This document shows positions 28,582-37,139 of a stretch of 64,000 nucleotides of DNA, in pieces. Each line of letters opens with the position of its first letter. Within the stretch, counting starts at the first letter, position 1. Both the position numbers and the translations under genes were made by a program. Source of the stretch: Bacillus aquiflavi (GTDB lineage Bacteria; Bacillota; Bacilli; Bacillales; Cytobacillaceae); assembly GCF_019915265.1 (NCBI RefSeq), contig NZ_CP082780.1, positions 310,001 to 374,000 of the forward strand. The letters are read 5' to 3'. The notes beneath the pieces are model-generated. The model was given only the letters and a program-made list of their open reading frames with translations. It made no database searches and was not told the DNA's origin.

Positions 28582-29220
28582 ATGGTCAGAAAACAAAATA
28601 ATCTGAACGGAGAAGTTTGGAATGATGATGATGACAGCGACTTAGCTGAAATTGTCTTAAGAAAGGTTAGAGAAGGAGATACGGTCATAAGTGCGTGCAG
28701 GGAATTTTCGGAAAAAACAAATAGGAGAAGAACTGCTGATGCTTCTAAATTTCGTTGGCATACACGATTAAAGCAACAATATATGGAGGATTACAATATA
28801 GCGCGAGCCGAGGGAAAGAAAAAGAGAGAGTTATTGAAAGGAAAAGTGAACGAAGCAAACTGCGATAATCAAAAAGAAGTTCATGTAATATTTAAGGAAA
28901 AAGAAAAGAATATATCTATTGATGATATTATTACGCTTATGAAAAGATTTAAAAAACAGCAAGAAGATGATAACGAGAACAACTTCGAAAGAGAAAAGGA
29001 TAAAATTCAACTTGAAAACGAACAAATTAAAATAGAGTTAGAAAAAGTAAAGAGAAAATATAAATATACGAAAGAAGCCTTATTAGAAGTTAGTGAGAAC
29101 TATAGAAAATTAATCGATGCTCTGAAAGTGCTGCAAAAAGCAGGGATTCAAATAAATGTTCCAGAGCTTAAGCCTTTTAAATATAAAGTCAATAACGTTC
29201 CAACTGTTGAAGAAATTTAA
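28582..29220 (+). CDS. RsfA/YlbO-family regulator
   Basis: 212 residues, with GGGGGG before the ATG. The N-terminus has the Myb/SANT-like layout of RsfA: an acidic opening (WNDDDDSDLAEIVLRKVREG), a central ISACREFSEKTNRRRTADAS and FRWHTRLKQQYMEDYNIAR. The C-terminal half is a long Lys/Glu coiled coil. RsfA family members are prespore-expressed regulators made under sigma-F. A strong terminator separates it from the RiPP operon about 430 bases downstream; whether it regulates that operon is unknown. Confidence 0.85.
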   Translation: MVRKQNNLNGEVWNDDDDSDLAEIVLRKVREGDTVISACREFSEKTNRRRTADASKFRWHTRLKQQYMEDYNIARAEGKKKRELLKGKVNEANCDNQKEVHVIFKEKEKNISIDDIITLMKRFKKQQEDDNENNFEREKDKIQLENEQIKIELEKVKRKYKYTKEALLEVSENYRKLIDALKVLQKAGIQINVPELKPFKYKVNNVPTVEEI

Positions 29221-29258
29221 TGATACATATATATATAAGAAGTAATAAGATTAATAAT

Positions 29259-29301
29259 AGAAGCAGGGATTAACAAAAAGTTATCCTGCTTCTTTTTTTT
29301 C
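29259..29301 (+). terminator. Rho-independent terminator of the RsfA-like gene
   Basis: AGAAGCAGG-AT pairs with AT-CCTGCTTCT and the right arm runs into eight T. Confidence 0.9.
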
Positions 29302-29654
29302 ACTAGTTAATATTTGATGTTCGTCTTTTTCTATCACTTTTTACTTAACTGCTCCTCTTTCGTTCGTAAATGATTATAACTTTTTTAGTTTCAAACCTTT
29401 TTTAAATTGTATTTGAAAAATAAACAAAACATGAGTAATTGTTTGCTTTTATTTTTACGCTTACTTCATCACTTATTTTGTCGAATCATGGATACTTTAG
29501 CCTTTGATTTGTAAAGATTTTATAAAATTTTAAACATTACGGGCATAAAAAAATTTCCTTCGATTGTAAGAAGAACGTTGTTGTGACGCATGTTTGCGGC
29601 AAATAGATCAACTTTATATTTGGAAATTTAACCACAACAATCCTAAAGTGTTAT
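29302..29654. other. AT-rich leader region upstream of the RiPP promoter
   Basis: About 350 bases with no gene. It may hold regulator sites for the RiPP operon; I see no clear palindrome. Confidence 0.4.
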
Positions 29655-29683
29655 TTGACTAGGAAATTATGACATGATATAGT
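29655..29683 (+). promoter_or_regulatory. sigma-A promoter of the RiPP operon
   Basis: TTGACT (29655-29660), a 17-base spacer and TATAGT (29678-29683) with an extended -10 TG one base before. The predicted start near 29690 leaves a short leader before the AAGGAGGTGAT at 29704 and the first precursor ATG at 29718. Confidence 0.75.
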
Positions 29684-29717
29684 TTTTTATGAAAAAGTTG
29701 TCTAAGGAGGTGATAAA

Positions 29718-29888
29718 ATGAGAGAAAATGTCGATTTACGTAATATTTTAGAGGAAATTGAGAACATCGAAATTATGGAAGTTTCTGAATCAATGTTACT
29801 ATCAGAGACAGGCGCAACAAGTGGCTCTAGTTCATCTGGAAGCACATCTTGCTGTGGATCATGTTCTTGTATTAGCTGCGGAAGCTAA
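29718..29888 (+). CDS. thiopeptide-type precursor peptide 1 (56 aa)
   Basis: A near-perfect AAGGAGGTGAT precedes the ATG. The leader is acidic and helical (LRNILEEIENIEIMEVSESM), like thiopeptide leaders, and ends SETGA, resembling the MGA cleavage site before the thiocillin core. The likely core is 23 residues, Ser/Gly-rich then Cys-rich, ending SGSTSCCGSCSCISCGS. Ser and Cys would become azoles or dehydroalanines. A Ser at residue 44 and one at 53 are spaced as Ser1 and Ser10 of micrococcin, but residue 52 before the second Ser is Ile, not Cys; the only Cys-Ser-Cys is centred on residue 50. The modified product therefore cannot be drawn with certainty. Too short for most gene finders. Confidence 0.9.
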   Translation: MRENVDLRNILEEIENIEIMEVSESMLLSETGATSGSSSSGSTSCCGSCSCISCGS

Positions 29889-29933
29889 TCGCTCTTTAAT
29901 TCTAACAAACAAAAGACTAGGAGATGTTCAATT

Positions 29934-30110
29934 ATGAAGGAAAATTTAGACTTAAAAAACATTTTAGAAGAAATCGACAATATTGAAATTATGGAAGTTT
30001 CAGAGTCTATGTTATTATCGGAAACAGGTGCAACAAGTGGCTCTAGTTCATCTGGAAGTACATCTTGCTGTGGTTCATGTTCTTGCATTAGCTGTGGGGG
30101 AAGCAAGTAA
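29934..30110 (+). CDS. thiopeptide-type precursor peptide 2 (58 aa)
   Basis: A near duplicate of the first precursor, 45 bases downstream, with AGGAG before the ATG. The leader differs only by conservative changes (K for R, L for V, D for E). The core is identical through SCSCISCG but ends in GGSK instead of GS, so the two products would differ at the C-terminal tail. Duplicated precursors are usual in thiopeptide clusters (thiocillin has four identical copies) and raise product dose; here the tails differ, so two related products are possible. Confidence 0.9.
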   Translation: MKENLDLKNILEEIDNIEIMEVSESMLLSETGATSGSSSSGSTSCCGSCSCISCGGSK

Positions 30111-30192
30111 TCTATTGCTAAAAATATTTCAAATATTCAGTTAATTATTCTGCTTTAAAAAATTATTTATAAGAATGTCTATTCATTCATAG

Positions 30193-30267
30193 AAAAAGGG
30201 CTCAATTTGCAAATCGTGAAGGTTGGTAGACCAGGTCAGCATATTTGCAAATTGATGTCCCCTTTTT
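30193..30267 (+). terminator. hairpin attenuator between precursors and biosynthetic genes
   Basis: AAAAAGGG..CAATTTGCAAAT (30193-30214) pairs with ATTTGCAAATTG..CCCCTTTTT (30243-30267) around a 28-base loop. A partial terminator here would give more precursor than enzyme mRNA from the shared promoter. Confidence 0.75.
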
Positions 30268-30334
30268 GAATTTTACCACTCTTTTGTTTGTGAGTAAAAT
30301 TTAAAAAGGCGAAAAGGTTTAACGGAGGAATAAA

Positions 30335-32833
30335 ATGAAAATATTTCCATGGTATGTAATTAGGGAGAACCCTATTTCTACAAGTAAGTTTGCTCCCCTA
30401 AGGGATGATGGATGGCTTTCCCAAATATATGAACTAGTTAAAGTTGAAAAGATAAGAGAAGAGGAAAAAGAACAGGCAATAGCCTCATTGGAACGACTCT
30501 ATAAGGAGAAGCAAGATCATGCAATTTTGAAGCTGAAAAGAAATATGTATAACGATCGTAAAATTGATTGGGCAAAAATCCCAGATGATATTTTGCAGTG
30601 CATCCATACCTATCATCAAATAGATACACAATTTTGGAAGTTATATAAGAGTTCACATTCTGAATACGACTCTAAATATTTAGCGGACAGAAAAGTGCTT
30701 CAACAATTGTTCAAACAAAATCAAAAATTATCGAATCCACTGCCATTACTAAATAGAAAATTCCATTATAAATTTCTTAAATATATAGAAGAACCAAGCG
30801 AAAACCATAATGCAAAGGTTAGAAAAATAGATTATCAATTAAGCCGAATTTTATCAAGATCAACAGTAAAAACGAGTCCGTTTAGCTCTTTTACTAGCGT
30901 TGAAATAAAAAAACAAGGTGAAATTCAGTCACATTCCGAACGTAATGATTATTATGCAACAGAATTAAATTTCTATATGTTGCAGAAAATTGTCCAAGTT
31001 TTAGCAAAAGACTATGAATATGCGAAGCAACTACCTTATCGAATGTCTTTTTATTCAATAGACCATGAAAATATACATTATACGATTCAAATAGACTTGG
31101 ATAGAGGAAAAGTTTTTAATAACGTTGAGAAAACAATTGTCTTAAAAAATAATGTGATTTTAAAAACGTTAATCAACGCTTTTTCAAAAGATGATGTGAT
31201 TAGCTACGAAAAATTAGTTCAACATTTGTTAAAATTCTCTGATGAACAAAGTATAAATAAGTTTCTGTATGAAGGATTAATAAAAAAAGGAATTATTTTT
31301 CCAGATATATGTGTTGATGAGTATAGTACAAATGTATATGAACATTTTATCCATACGCTGCGCAGCTTTAAAGATGAATCAAGAAAAATCGAAACGATTA
31401 TCCAGCTCGTTGAAAATGCACAGCAGCTTTTAAAGGAATATGAAAAAGAAGATGTTGAAAATCGCTTTCATATTCAGCAAAAGGTCATTAATGAATTTGA
31501 AGAAATTGAAGAGGTTCTAGAGCATCCACTTCCGAAAGATTTGCTGTTTTATGAAGATTACGTTGTAAAAAATTCCGAAACTACACATCAACTAGAAAAT
31601 CATACTTTAGAAGATATTCATTACATTCAAAAGCTTTCTTTACCGATTAATATTACATCAGCACTTCATTTTGAATTTGCGCATCAATATAAAAAAGTGT
31701 ACGGAAATAAACGTGTATCGGTGTTAGATAGAGGCGTACGAAAATTATTTTTAGATGTTGTAGGTAAATTCCATAACTGGACGAATGTTCTTGCTCCAAT
31801 AGAAAATCTAGAATCAAAAAAAGCCCTTCAACTAGAGGAAATGAAAAAAGAAGTAGCAAATTATTTGTGTTCATTAAAAGATGCAAGAAAAGAAGCGTAC
31901 GTAAGTAAAAAGAAAATCGATCAATGGTATAAACAATTTATTGAAATATCACCGCTAAATGAAAAAATGTCGTCAACAGTTTTACTTCAGTCAAATGCAG
32001 AACATGTGATTTTAAATAAATTGTATGCAGGAAAACTACGCTTATTTACAAGATTTTTTGAAAATGAACCTTCTATTTATGAGGAAGAAGAATTTAAATC
32101 ATATATTCAACATGTTTTTGGTCATCACACTGTCGAAATTATGGAAGGATTCGGATTCAATGCCAATCGACATCGAAGCGTTTTAAATAGATTAATTTTG
32201 CCGAATAGTCGGGGAACAAGTAATAATGAGCAGACATTACATGCGAGAAACTTATTTTTTGAATTTAATGAAGAAACTGAATTAGTTGAAATAAAGGAAC
32301 CTGGTTCAGATACTCCTTTAACAGTTGAATGTTTAGGAAGTTTAGTAGATTATATGCTGCCTTATACAATTCAAATAATCGCGAATTCGGTAAGTCCGCG
32401 GTTTGACATCGATTATCTTGATTTATGGAATTTCAACAAAGAACAATTTATTGTTGATTATATTCCAAGAATTTACGTTGGGAATACGGTTATTTCAAGA
32501 GAAAAATGGTTAATTAATACAGCAAACTTAAGACGGAAATTAAAGCCAGATGAATGGGCCGTTTATGTAGCAAAAATGTTCATTGAGCAACAATTGCCAG
32601 TAGAATTTTTTGTTAAAAAATATTCTTCAGAAGAAGAGCAGATTGACTATGCAAAAATGAAAAAAACAGAATTTAAACCTCAATATATTAATCTATATTC
32701 ACCAGTGTTTATAAAGGATTTTGAAAAGATTTGCAGTAGTCATCATTATATTATTTTAGAAGAAGTGTATCCTCGGCTTACTGATTATGAAACGAATAAA
32801 GAATATCAATGGGAAGTAGTTTTGGAGGATTGA
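30335..32833 (+). CDS. LanB-type dehydratase, glutamylation subunit (TclK-like)
   Basis: 832 residues, ACGGAGGAA before the ATG. It corresponds to the N-terminal domain of class I lantibiotic dehydratases (Lant_dehydr_N), including LSRILSRSTVKTSPFSSFTS near residue 175 and RGTSNNEQTLHARNLFFEFN near 630. It lacks the C-terminal elimination domain, which is encoded by the next gene, the split arrangement of thiopeptide and goadsporin clusters. The enzyme would transfer glutamate from Glu-tRNA to Ser/Thr of the precursor; elimination then gives dehydroalanine. The stop is followed after one base by the next ATG. Confidence 0.9.
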   Translation: MKIFPWYVIRENPISTSKFAPLRDDGWLSQIYELVKVEKIREEEKEQAIASLERLYKEKQDHAILKLKRNMYNDRKIDWAKIPDDILQCIHTYHQIDTQFWKLYKSSHSEYDSKYLADRKVLQQLFKQNQKLSNPLPLLNRKFHYKFLKYIEEPSENHNAKVRKIDYQLSRILSRSTVKTSPFSSFTSVEIKKQGEIQSHSERNDYYATELNFYMLQKIVQVLAKDYEYAKQLPYRMSFYSIDHENIHYTIQIDLDRGKVFNNVEKTIVLKNNVILKTLINAFSKDDVISYEKLVQHLLKFSDEQSINKFLYEGLIKKGIIFPDICVDEYSTNVYEHFIHTLRSFKDESRKIETIIQLVENAQQLLKEYEKEDVENRFHIQQKVINEFEEIEEVLEHPLPKDLLFYEDYVVKNSETTHQLENHTLEDIHYIQKLSLPINITSALHFEFAHQYKKVYGNKRVSVLDRGVRKLFLDVVGKFHNWTNVLAPIENLESKKALQLEEMKKEVANYLCSLKDARKEAYVSKKKIDQWYKQFIEISPLNEKMSSTVLLQSNAEHVILNKLYAGKLRLFTRFFENEPSIYEEEEFKSYIQHVFGHHTVEIMEGFGFNANRHRSVLNRLILPNSRGTSNNEQTLHARNLFFEFNEETELVEIKEPGSDTPLTVECLGSLVDYMLPYTIQIIANSVSPRFDIDYLDLWNFNKEQFIVDYIPRIYVGNTVISREKWLINTANLRRKLKPDEWAVYVAKMFIEQQLPVEFFVKKYSSEEEQIDYAKMKKTEFKPQYINLYSPVFIKDFEKICSSHHYIILEEVYPRLTDYETNKEYQWEVVLED

Positions 32834-32834
32834 C

Positions 32835-33917
32835 ATGAACATTGAATTTTTAGAAGTTAAAGCATTTTTTTTTGGAACTGAAGAACAGAAAAGAAAAACA
32901 TATTTTTCTTTTATCTTACCATTTTTTAAAGAGATAGACGGTGAATTTTCAGCTGAAAGAGACTGGAATGGCGGTCCTCATTACCGCATAATCTTACCGA
33001 AACATCATGATCAGCTGCTAGTTCATTTTGAGAAGGATTTCAAGGCTTATGTAAAAAGAGAATTTGGTGATCTATCAAAAGTAGAATTAGAGGAAAATAT
33101 AGAGCAATATGTTAAGCATCATGAAACGATTGCTGGAATGGAAAGCAGGTCAAAAGAAGAGATTAATGCAGGACGACATTTGACAGTTGCTATTCATTCT
33201 TATGATGAAGCGTATTTACGGCAAACTTTTAATTCCTATCAACATTTTGTTGTGCATACTCAATCACTATTTTTTATGCAAAAGTTTATTTCTTCATTTG
33301 GTGAACGATTTTTTAACTTACCGAAAAAAAAAAAGTATTTATATTTTACAAAAATGCTTTATGAAGTCTTAACTTTCTCGTCTTTTCATCCAAAGTTTGC
33401 AGTTTTAGTATATGTATCAAATATTGAAGGAGTTTTTGCAATTGCAGAGCAATACGGCAAGAGAGCTGCATTTGAAAAAGCTTATCAAACATTGTACAAA
33501 AGTCTGCCATTTGAAACTCTAGCAAATGATCCTGAATTTAACGAATTAGGAGCTACATGGAAAGATACGATCGGCAATATTTATTCTTTAATTAAAGAAA
33601 ATGTCAAAAATTTATTTACTGATGAAGAAGGGTTTTACTCGAAGGAGCTCCAGAAAGAGGAATTAGTACAAAATATTCAAGGCATTTCAAGTGAGTTTCA
33701 TGATTTATTACTAAAGCAAGATGTTGAGGAATGGACGAATCATGAAGAGCACGTTATTTATCGGGTGTTAATCAATATCGTGTATAAGTCAGCGCATATG
33801 CTTCAATTTACTTTTACAGAAAAAAACTTTGCATGTTACGCTGTTTGTGAGTATGTGATGGATAAATATCATACGACGTGGCGTGAAATAATGGCTCAGC
33901 GAGGGATTAATGCATGA
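32835..33917 (+). CDS. SpaB_C-like glutamate elimination protein (TclL-like)
   Basis: 360 residues. The opening FLEVKAFFFGTEEQKRKTYF and AERDWNGGPHYRIILPK correspond to the SpaB_C/thiopeptide-type domain front, where the WxxGGPH motif is characteristic. Longer than the second SpaB_C-like protein of the cluster (38466), so I take it as the elimination partner of the LanB protein, with the other as cyclase; the assignment between the two could be reversed. It overlaps the next gene by four bases (ATGA). Confidence 0.75.
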   Translation: MNIEFLEVKAFFFGTEEQKRKTYFSFILPFFKEIDGEFSAERDWNGGPHYRIILPKHHDQLLVHFEKDFKAYVKREFGDLSKVELEENIEQYVKHHETIAGMESRSKEEINAGRHLTVAIHSYDEAYLRQTFNSYQHFVVHTQSLFFMQKFISSFGERFFNLPKKKKYLYFTKMLYEVLTFSSFHPKFAVLVYVSNIEGVFAIAEQYGKRAAFEKAYQTLYKSLPFETLANDPEFNELGATWKDTIGNIYSLIKENVKNLFTDEEGFYSKELQKEELVQNIQGISSEFHDLLLKQDVEEWTNHEEHVIYRVLINIVYKSAHMLQFTFTEKNFACYAVCEYVMDKYHTTWREIMAQRGINA

Positions 33918-35422
33918 GATGGAAAACTAAAGCGAATTTTTTTATTAAGTATACTGATGATGATTTATTGCTTATTAGAAGAGAAGATGTTGTGAAGCAG
34001 GCAAAGATAACAAAAAAAGAATATCATATTTTACTCAATTTGTTATCAGACTTTCAAAATGGTAAACATCTTTCGCTAGATGAATATGATGCACAGCATT
34101 GGAAAATGTTTAAATTAGCTGCGAATTTAAATTTAATTTATGAAGTTCAAAATATTAAGTATTCATTTTCACAATTGATCGTTGAGAATATAGAAAATCG
34201 CTTTATACATCATGACAAAGTATTAGCTGACCTAGAAACCCGTATATTTAATCTGATCGAGGGATCGGAACGCATGAATACATTTTTTGAGCACAACAAG
34301 TTAGTGAATCGAAATGGTGAAAATGTAGTAAATATTTATTTTAATCATTCAATTAACGAGGCAGCTAACGGGAGTTTTTGTGTTTTGGAGATGGATGGAA
34401 CATTTTCGTTCTTCATAAAGAAGGAAAATGTTCCGTTGCAAACTATAAAAGAGATGATCATCTCAAGCAAAGGAAATAGAGGCTATCTCGGCAAGGCAAT
34501 TGCCCCGATGGGATTATTTCGATTTATCACTTCATGTTTGTATGATGACAATTTCAATAAAGAAGCAATGACGATTATTTTTCAAGATGGTTCAGTTCAA
34601 AACGTCTCATTGGATCGACTCGAAAGCCAAACATTTGACTATTACGAAAGAACAGCACTTTCAATCGAATCGAAGGAAAATCTTGTGTATATTCAAAATT
34701 TAGAGTCAATCTTAAATCACAAAGTTGAGTTTGTAAAAGGAATGAATGCAGTTAATAGTGCGAGAGATCATCAATTACTCGTCTCGCAATACAAAATTGA
34801 TTTCGCTGATCAATTCTCTTATTTATCAGTTGATACGACTTATGTAGATGCTGCACTTCATGCATTAACACACTCTTTAGCGGCATATTTAACTGCTAAA
34901 GAAGACGGAAATAGTGTTTGGATATCTGATAGAAATAAACAGCATTTTTATATAAGAGGGATGGCTTCATTTTTAGAAAAGGATGAACAGCTATTTTTGT
35001 TGGAGGATGTTTCAGCCGAAGCCGAATTACTAATAGATTATTTGCAAAATTATTTTGAAGGTGTGCAAATTGCATTAAAACTTGTTGTTGGGAAAGAAGT
35101 TGGACGTGTATATATTTTAGACAATGCGAAGAGAGAGCTTTATAGCAGTGAACTAACATTGTCATGGGAAAAAGAGATCATTAGAGGTCTGTCACGGGTC
35201 ATCTGTGATCAAGCAAACGAAGTAGAAAGAAGAAGTGAGAAATTCCATGATATTCAAGGTCAACTATCATTAAAGCAATTAAGTAAACAAAGCGTCCAGC
35301 AAACCCAGCAACAGGCGATTAAACAACTAGGTGAAAGAAAGATAACGGAAAAGCCTTGGATTTATCAGCCTTTATTTGAAGAACATGGTTTATTTATCGG
35401 AAAATTTATTGAAGATAGGTAG
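33914..35422 (+). CDS. RRE/ThiF-like azole maturation protein (putative)
   Basis: 502 residues. The N-terminal approximately 90 residues (FIKYTDDDLLLIRREDVVKQ, then KKEYHILLNLLSDFQNGKHL) look like a winged-helix RiPP recognition element, as found at the start of thiazole-bacteriocin maturation proteins. The middle (VEFVKGMNAVNSARDHQLLV to AALHALTHSLAAYLTAKEDG) has alpha/beta character, without the nucleotide-binding glycine loop of active E1 enzymes. It probably presents the leader peptide to the YcaO enzyme. The exact family is uncertain. Confidence 0.55.
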   Translation: MRWKTKANFFIKYTDDDLLLIRREDVVKQAKITKKEYHILLNLLSDFQNGKHLSLDEYDAQHWKMFKLAANLNLIYEVQNIKYSFSQLIVENIENRFIHHDKVLADLETRIFNLIEGSERMNTFFEHNKLVNRNGENVVNIYFNHSINEAANGSFCVLEMDGTFSFFIKKENVPLQTIKEMIISSKGNRGYLGKAIAPMGLFRFITSCLYDDNFNKEAMTIIFQDGSVQNVSLDRLESQTFDYYERTALSIESKENLVYIQNLESILNHKVEFVKGMNAVNSARDHQLLVSQYKIDFADQFSYLSVDTTYVDAALHALTHSLAAYLTAKEDGNSVWISDRNKQHFYIRGMASFLEKDEQLFLLEDVSAEAELLIDYLQNYFEGVQIALKLVVGKEVGRVYILDNAKRELYSSELTLSWEKEIIRGLSRVICDQANEVERRSEKFHDIQGQLSLKQLSKQSVQQTQQQAIKQLGERKITEKPWIYQPLFEEHGLFIGKFIEDR

Positions 35423-35429
35423 GAACAAA

Positions 35430-37139
35430 ATGACTCAAATGATTAATCAACAGTTAGAAAAGCCTGAAAAAGCGAGCGACTGTTTTTTGGGTAAAGTTCA
35501 TTATCTAGAAAATACATCTTTCGTGTTTATCGGACCATACCAGAAAAATGAAGATGAGGCGTGCTTTTGCTGTTTTGAACAAATGTTAAAAACGAATAAT
35601 AGTGATTACTGTTACTCGCTTAATAATGAACCGTTAAGAACAACTTATTATGAATGGTTAAAAGATGTAGTGGAAGAAATGACTGATTTACTCATAAATA
35701 CAGTTTATATTATTGATAAACGCACGAATGAGTTAACAAAGAAAGAAATACATAAGCATCCTCTTTGCCCTGTTTGTAAAGATGATGTAATTGAAGGTAC
35801 ATTTTTGCAAGATGTTAAAATCGACACTCCACTTATGGAAGATGGGAGAACAACTCCACTCAAAGAAATCAAAAGCAGGCTTGATTCGTTTCAACAGACG
35901 CTAATTGATTATGATACTGGAATTGGCAAAAGAATTTTTCGTGATGTTGAATCAGATATTGTTCCGATGTATGGGATTGAATCTTACTTAGGAAATCGTT
36001 CATATCATTCGTACGGACGTTCAAAAGGATTAATTTCTTCTAAATATGCGGGTCTATTAGAAATGATCGAACGGTTTTCTAGTATGGTTCCCCATTTCAA
36101 GCCTTCTGTTTATTTATCATATGAATCGTTGAAAAAGCAAGCGAAAAATCCTGTTGATCCAAATGGATTGATTTTACCGAATGGACAAATGATCAATGAA
36201 CAAATGGAAGTTTATGATCCAGCAAAAAAATATTATTGGACAAAATGTTTTGATCTAGGAACTGAGCAGACAGTTTACATTCCTGAACAGTTTATTTACT
36301 ATGATCACCAAATTTTACGTAATGAAAATCGATTTGTCTATGAAACTTCAAATGGAACGGCACTCGGAGGATCATTACAGGAAGCAATTATTTATGGAAT
36401 ATTTGAAGCAGTTGAACGGGATAACTTTTTAGTTCATTGGTATACAAAGAAGCTGCCACGGAAAATTAACTTGGAAACAATTCAGGATGAAGATATAAAC
36501 GGAGTTATTTTATTTTTGAAAAGTAAAAATTTTGAAGTTCATTTATTTGATATTACGTTAGAAACCGGGATACCAACAGTTTGGGTCATGGCGGTTAATA
36601 CTAGTGATGAGAGTAATTTAAAAATATACAATGCGGCAGGATCGCATTATTATCCTGAAAAGGCGATATTTTCAGGGTTAGTAGAAGTCGCTACATCAGC
36701 CGTTATTTATAACAAAATTTTGCAAGGGAAAAAAGATTCATTTGCTCATTTAATTGATAATCCTAAAGCAGTACAAGTAATGGACGATCATGTTAACTAT
36801 TATGCTATAGAGGAAAATTTACCAGCATTTGATTTCTTATTGAAAAATCTCGATAAGATGGAAGAGATTTCGCCTAAAGAGATGGAACCTGAGTTTGATT
36901 TTTCTTATCAATCTCTTAAAGAAGTCGTCCTTGAGCATCATCCGCATCTTTATGTTGCAGATTTAAGTAATACTGTGACAAAAAAATTAAACTTGTATGT
37001 GGCAAAAGTGTTAATTCCAACACTTCAGCCGATGACATTTGGTATCCAAAACGAGCGCTTAAATTGGCAGAGATTATTTGAATTCGGTTGTACTAAAGAG
37101 GAAGTGTTTTTGAATTGGAAACCGCATCCATTTCCTTAA
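35430..37139 (+). CDS. YcaO cyclodehydratase with fused zinc-binding front (TclJ-like)
   Basis: 569 residues from the ATG at 35430 behind AGGTAGGA; a TTG start 18 codons earlier would overlap the previous gene and has no site. The N-terminal 120 residues carry IGPYQKNEDEACFCCFEQML and CPVC (Cys 45, 47/48, 113, 116), the zinc-binding tail that normally ends the E1-like partner protein, here moved onto YcaO. The YcaO domain follows, with LLEMIERFSSM, EAIIYGIFEAVERDNFLVHW and a C-terminal PHPFP, the PxPxP end of azoline-forming YcaO enzymes. It activates Cys and Ser/Thr backbone amides with ATP to make azolines. Confidence 0.92.
   Translation: MTQMINQQLEKPEKASDCFLGKVHYLENTSFVFIGPYQKNEDEACFCCFEQMLKTNNSDYCYSLNNEPLRTTYYEWLKDVVEEMTDLLINTVYIIDKRTNELTKKEIHKHPLCPVCKDDVIEGTFLQDVKIDTPLMEDGRTTPLKEIKSRLDSFQQTLIDYDTGIGKRIFRDVESDIVPMYGIESYLGNRSYHSYGRSKGLISSKYAGLLEMIERFSSMVPHFKPSVYLSYESLKKQAKNPVDPNGLILPNGQMINEQMEVYDPAKKYYWTKCFDLGTEQTVYIPEQFIYYDHQILRNENRFVYETSNGTALGGSLQEAIIYGIFEAVERDNFLVHWYTKKLPRKINLETIQDEDINGVILFLKSKNFEVHLFDITLETGIPTVWVMAVNTSDESNLKIYNAAGSHYYPEKAIFSGLVEVATSAVIYNKILQGKKDSFAHLIDNPKAVQVMDDHVNYYAIEENLPAFDFLLKNLDKMEEISPKEMEPEFDFSYQSLKEVVLEHHPHLYVADLSNTVTKKLNLYVAKVLIPTLQPMTFGIQNERLNWQRLFEFGCTKEEVFLNWKPHPFP

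Noticed and set aside
29718-30110. Heterocycloanthracin/sonorensin-type linear azole peptide
   Set aside because: Those cores are long Cys-Gly repeats and their clusters lack split LanB and SpaB_C proteins, which are both present here.
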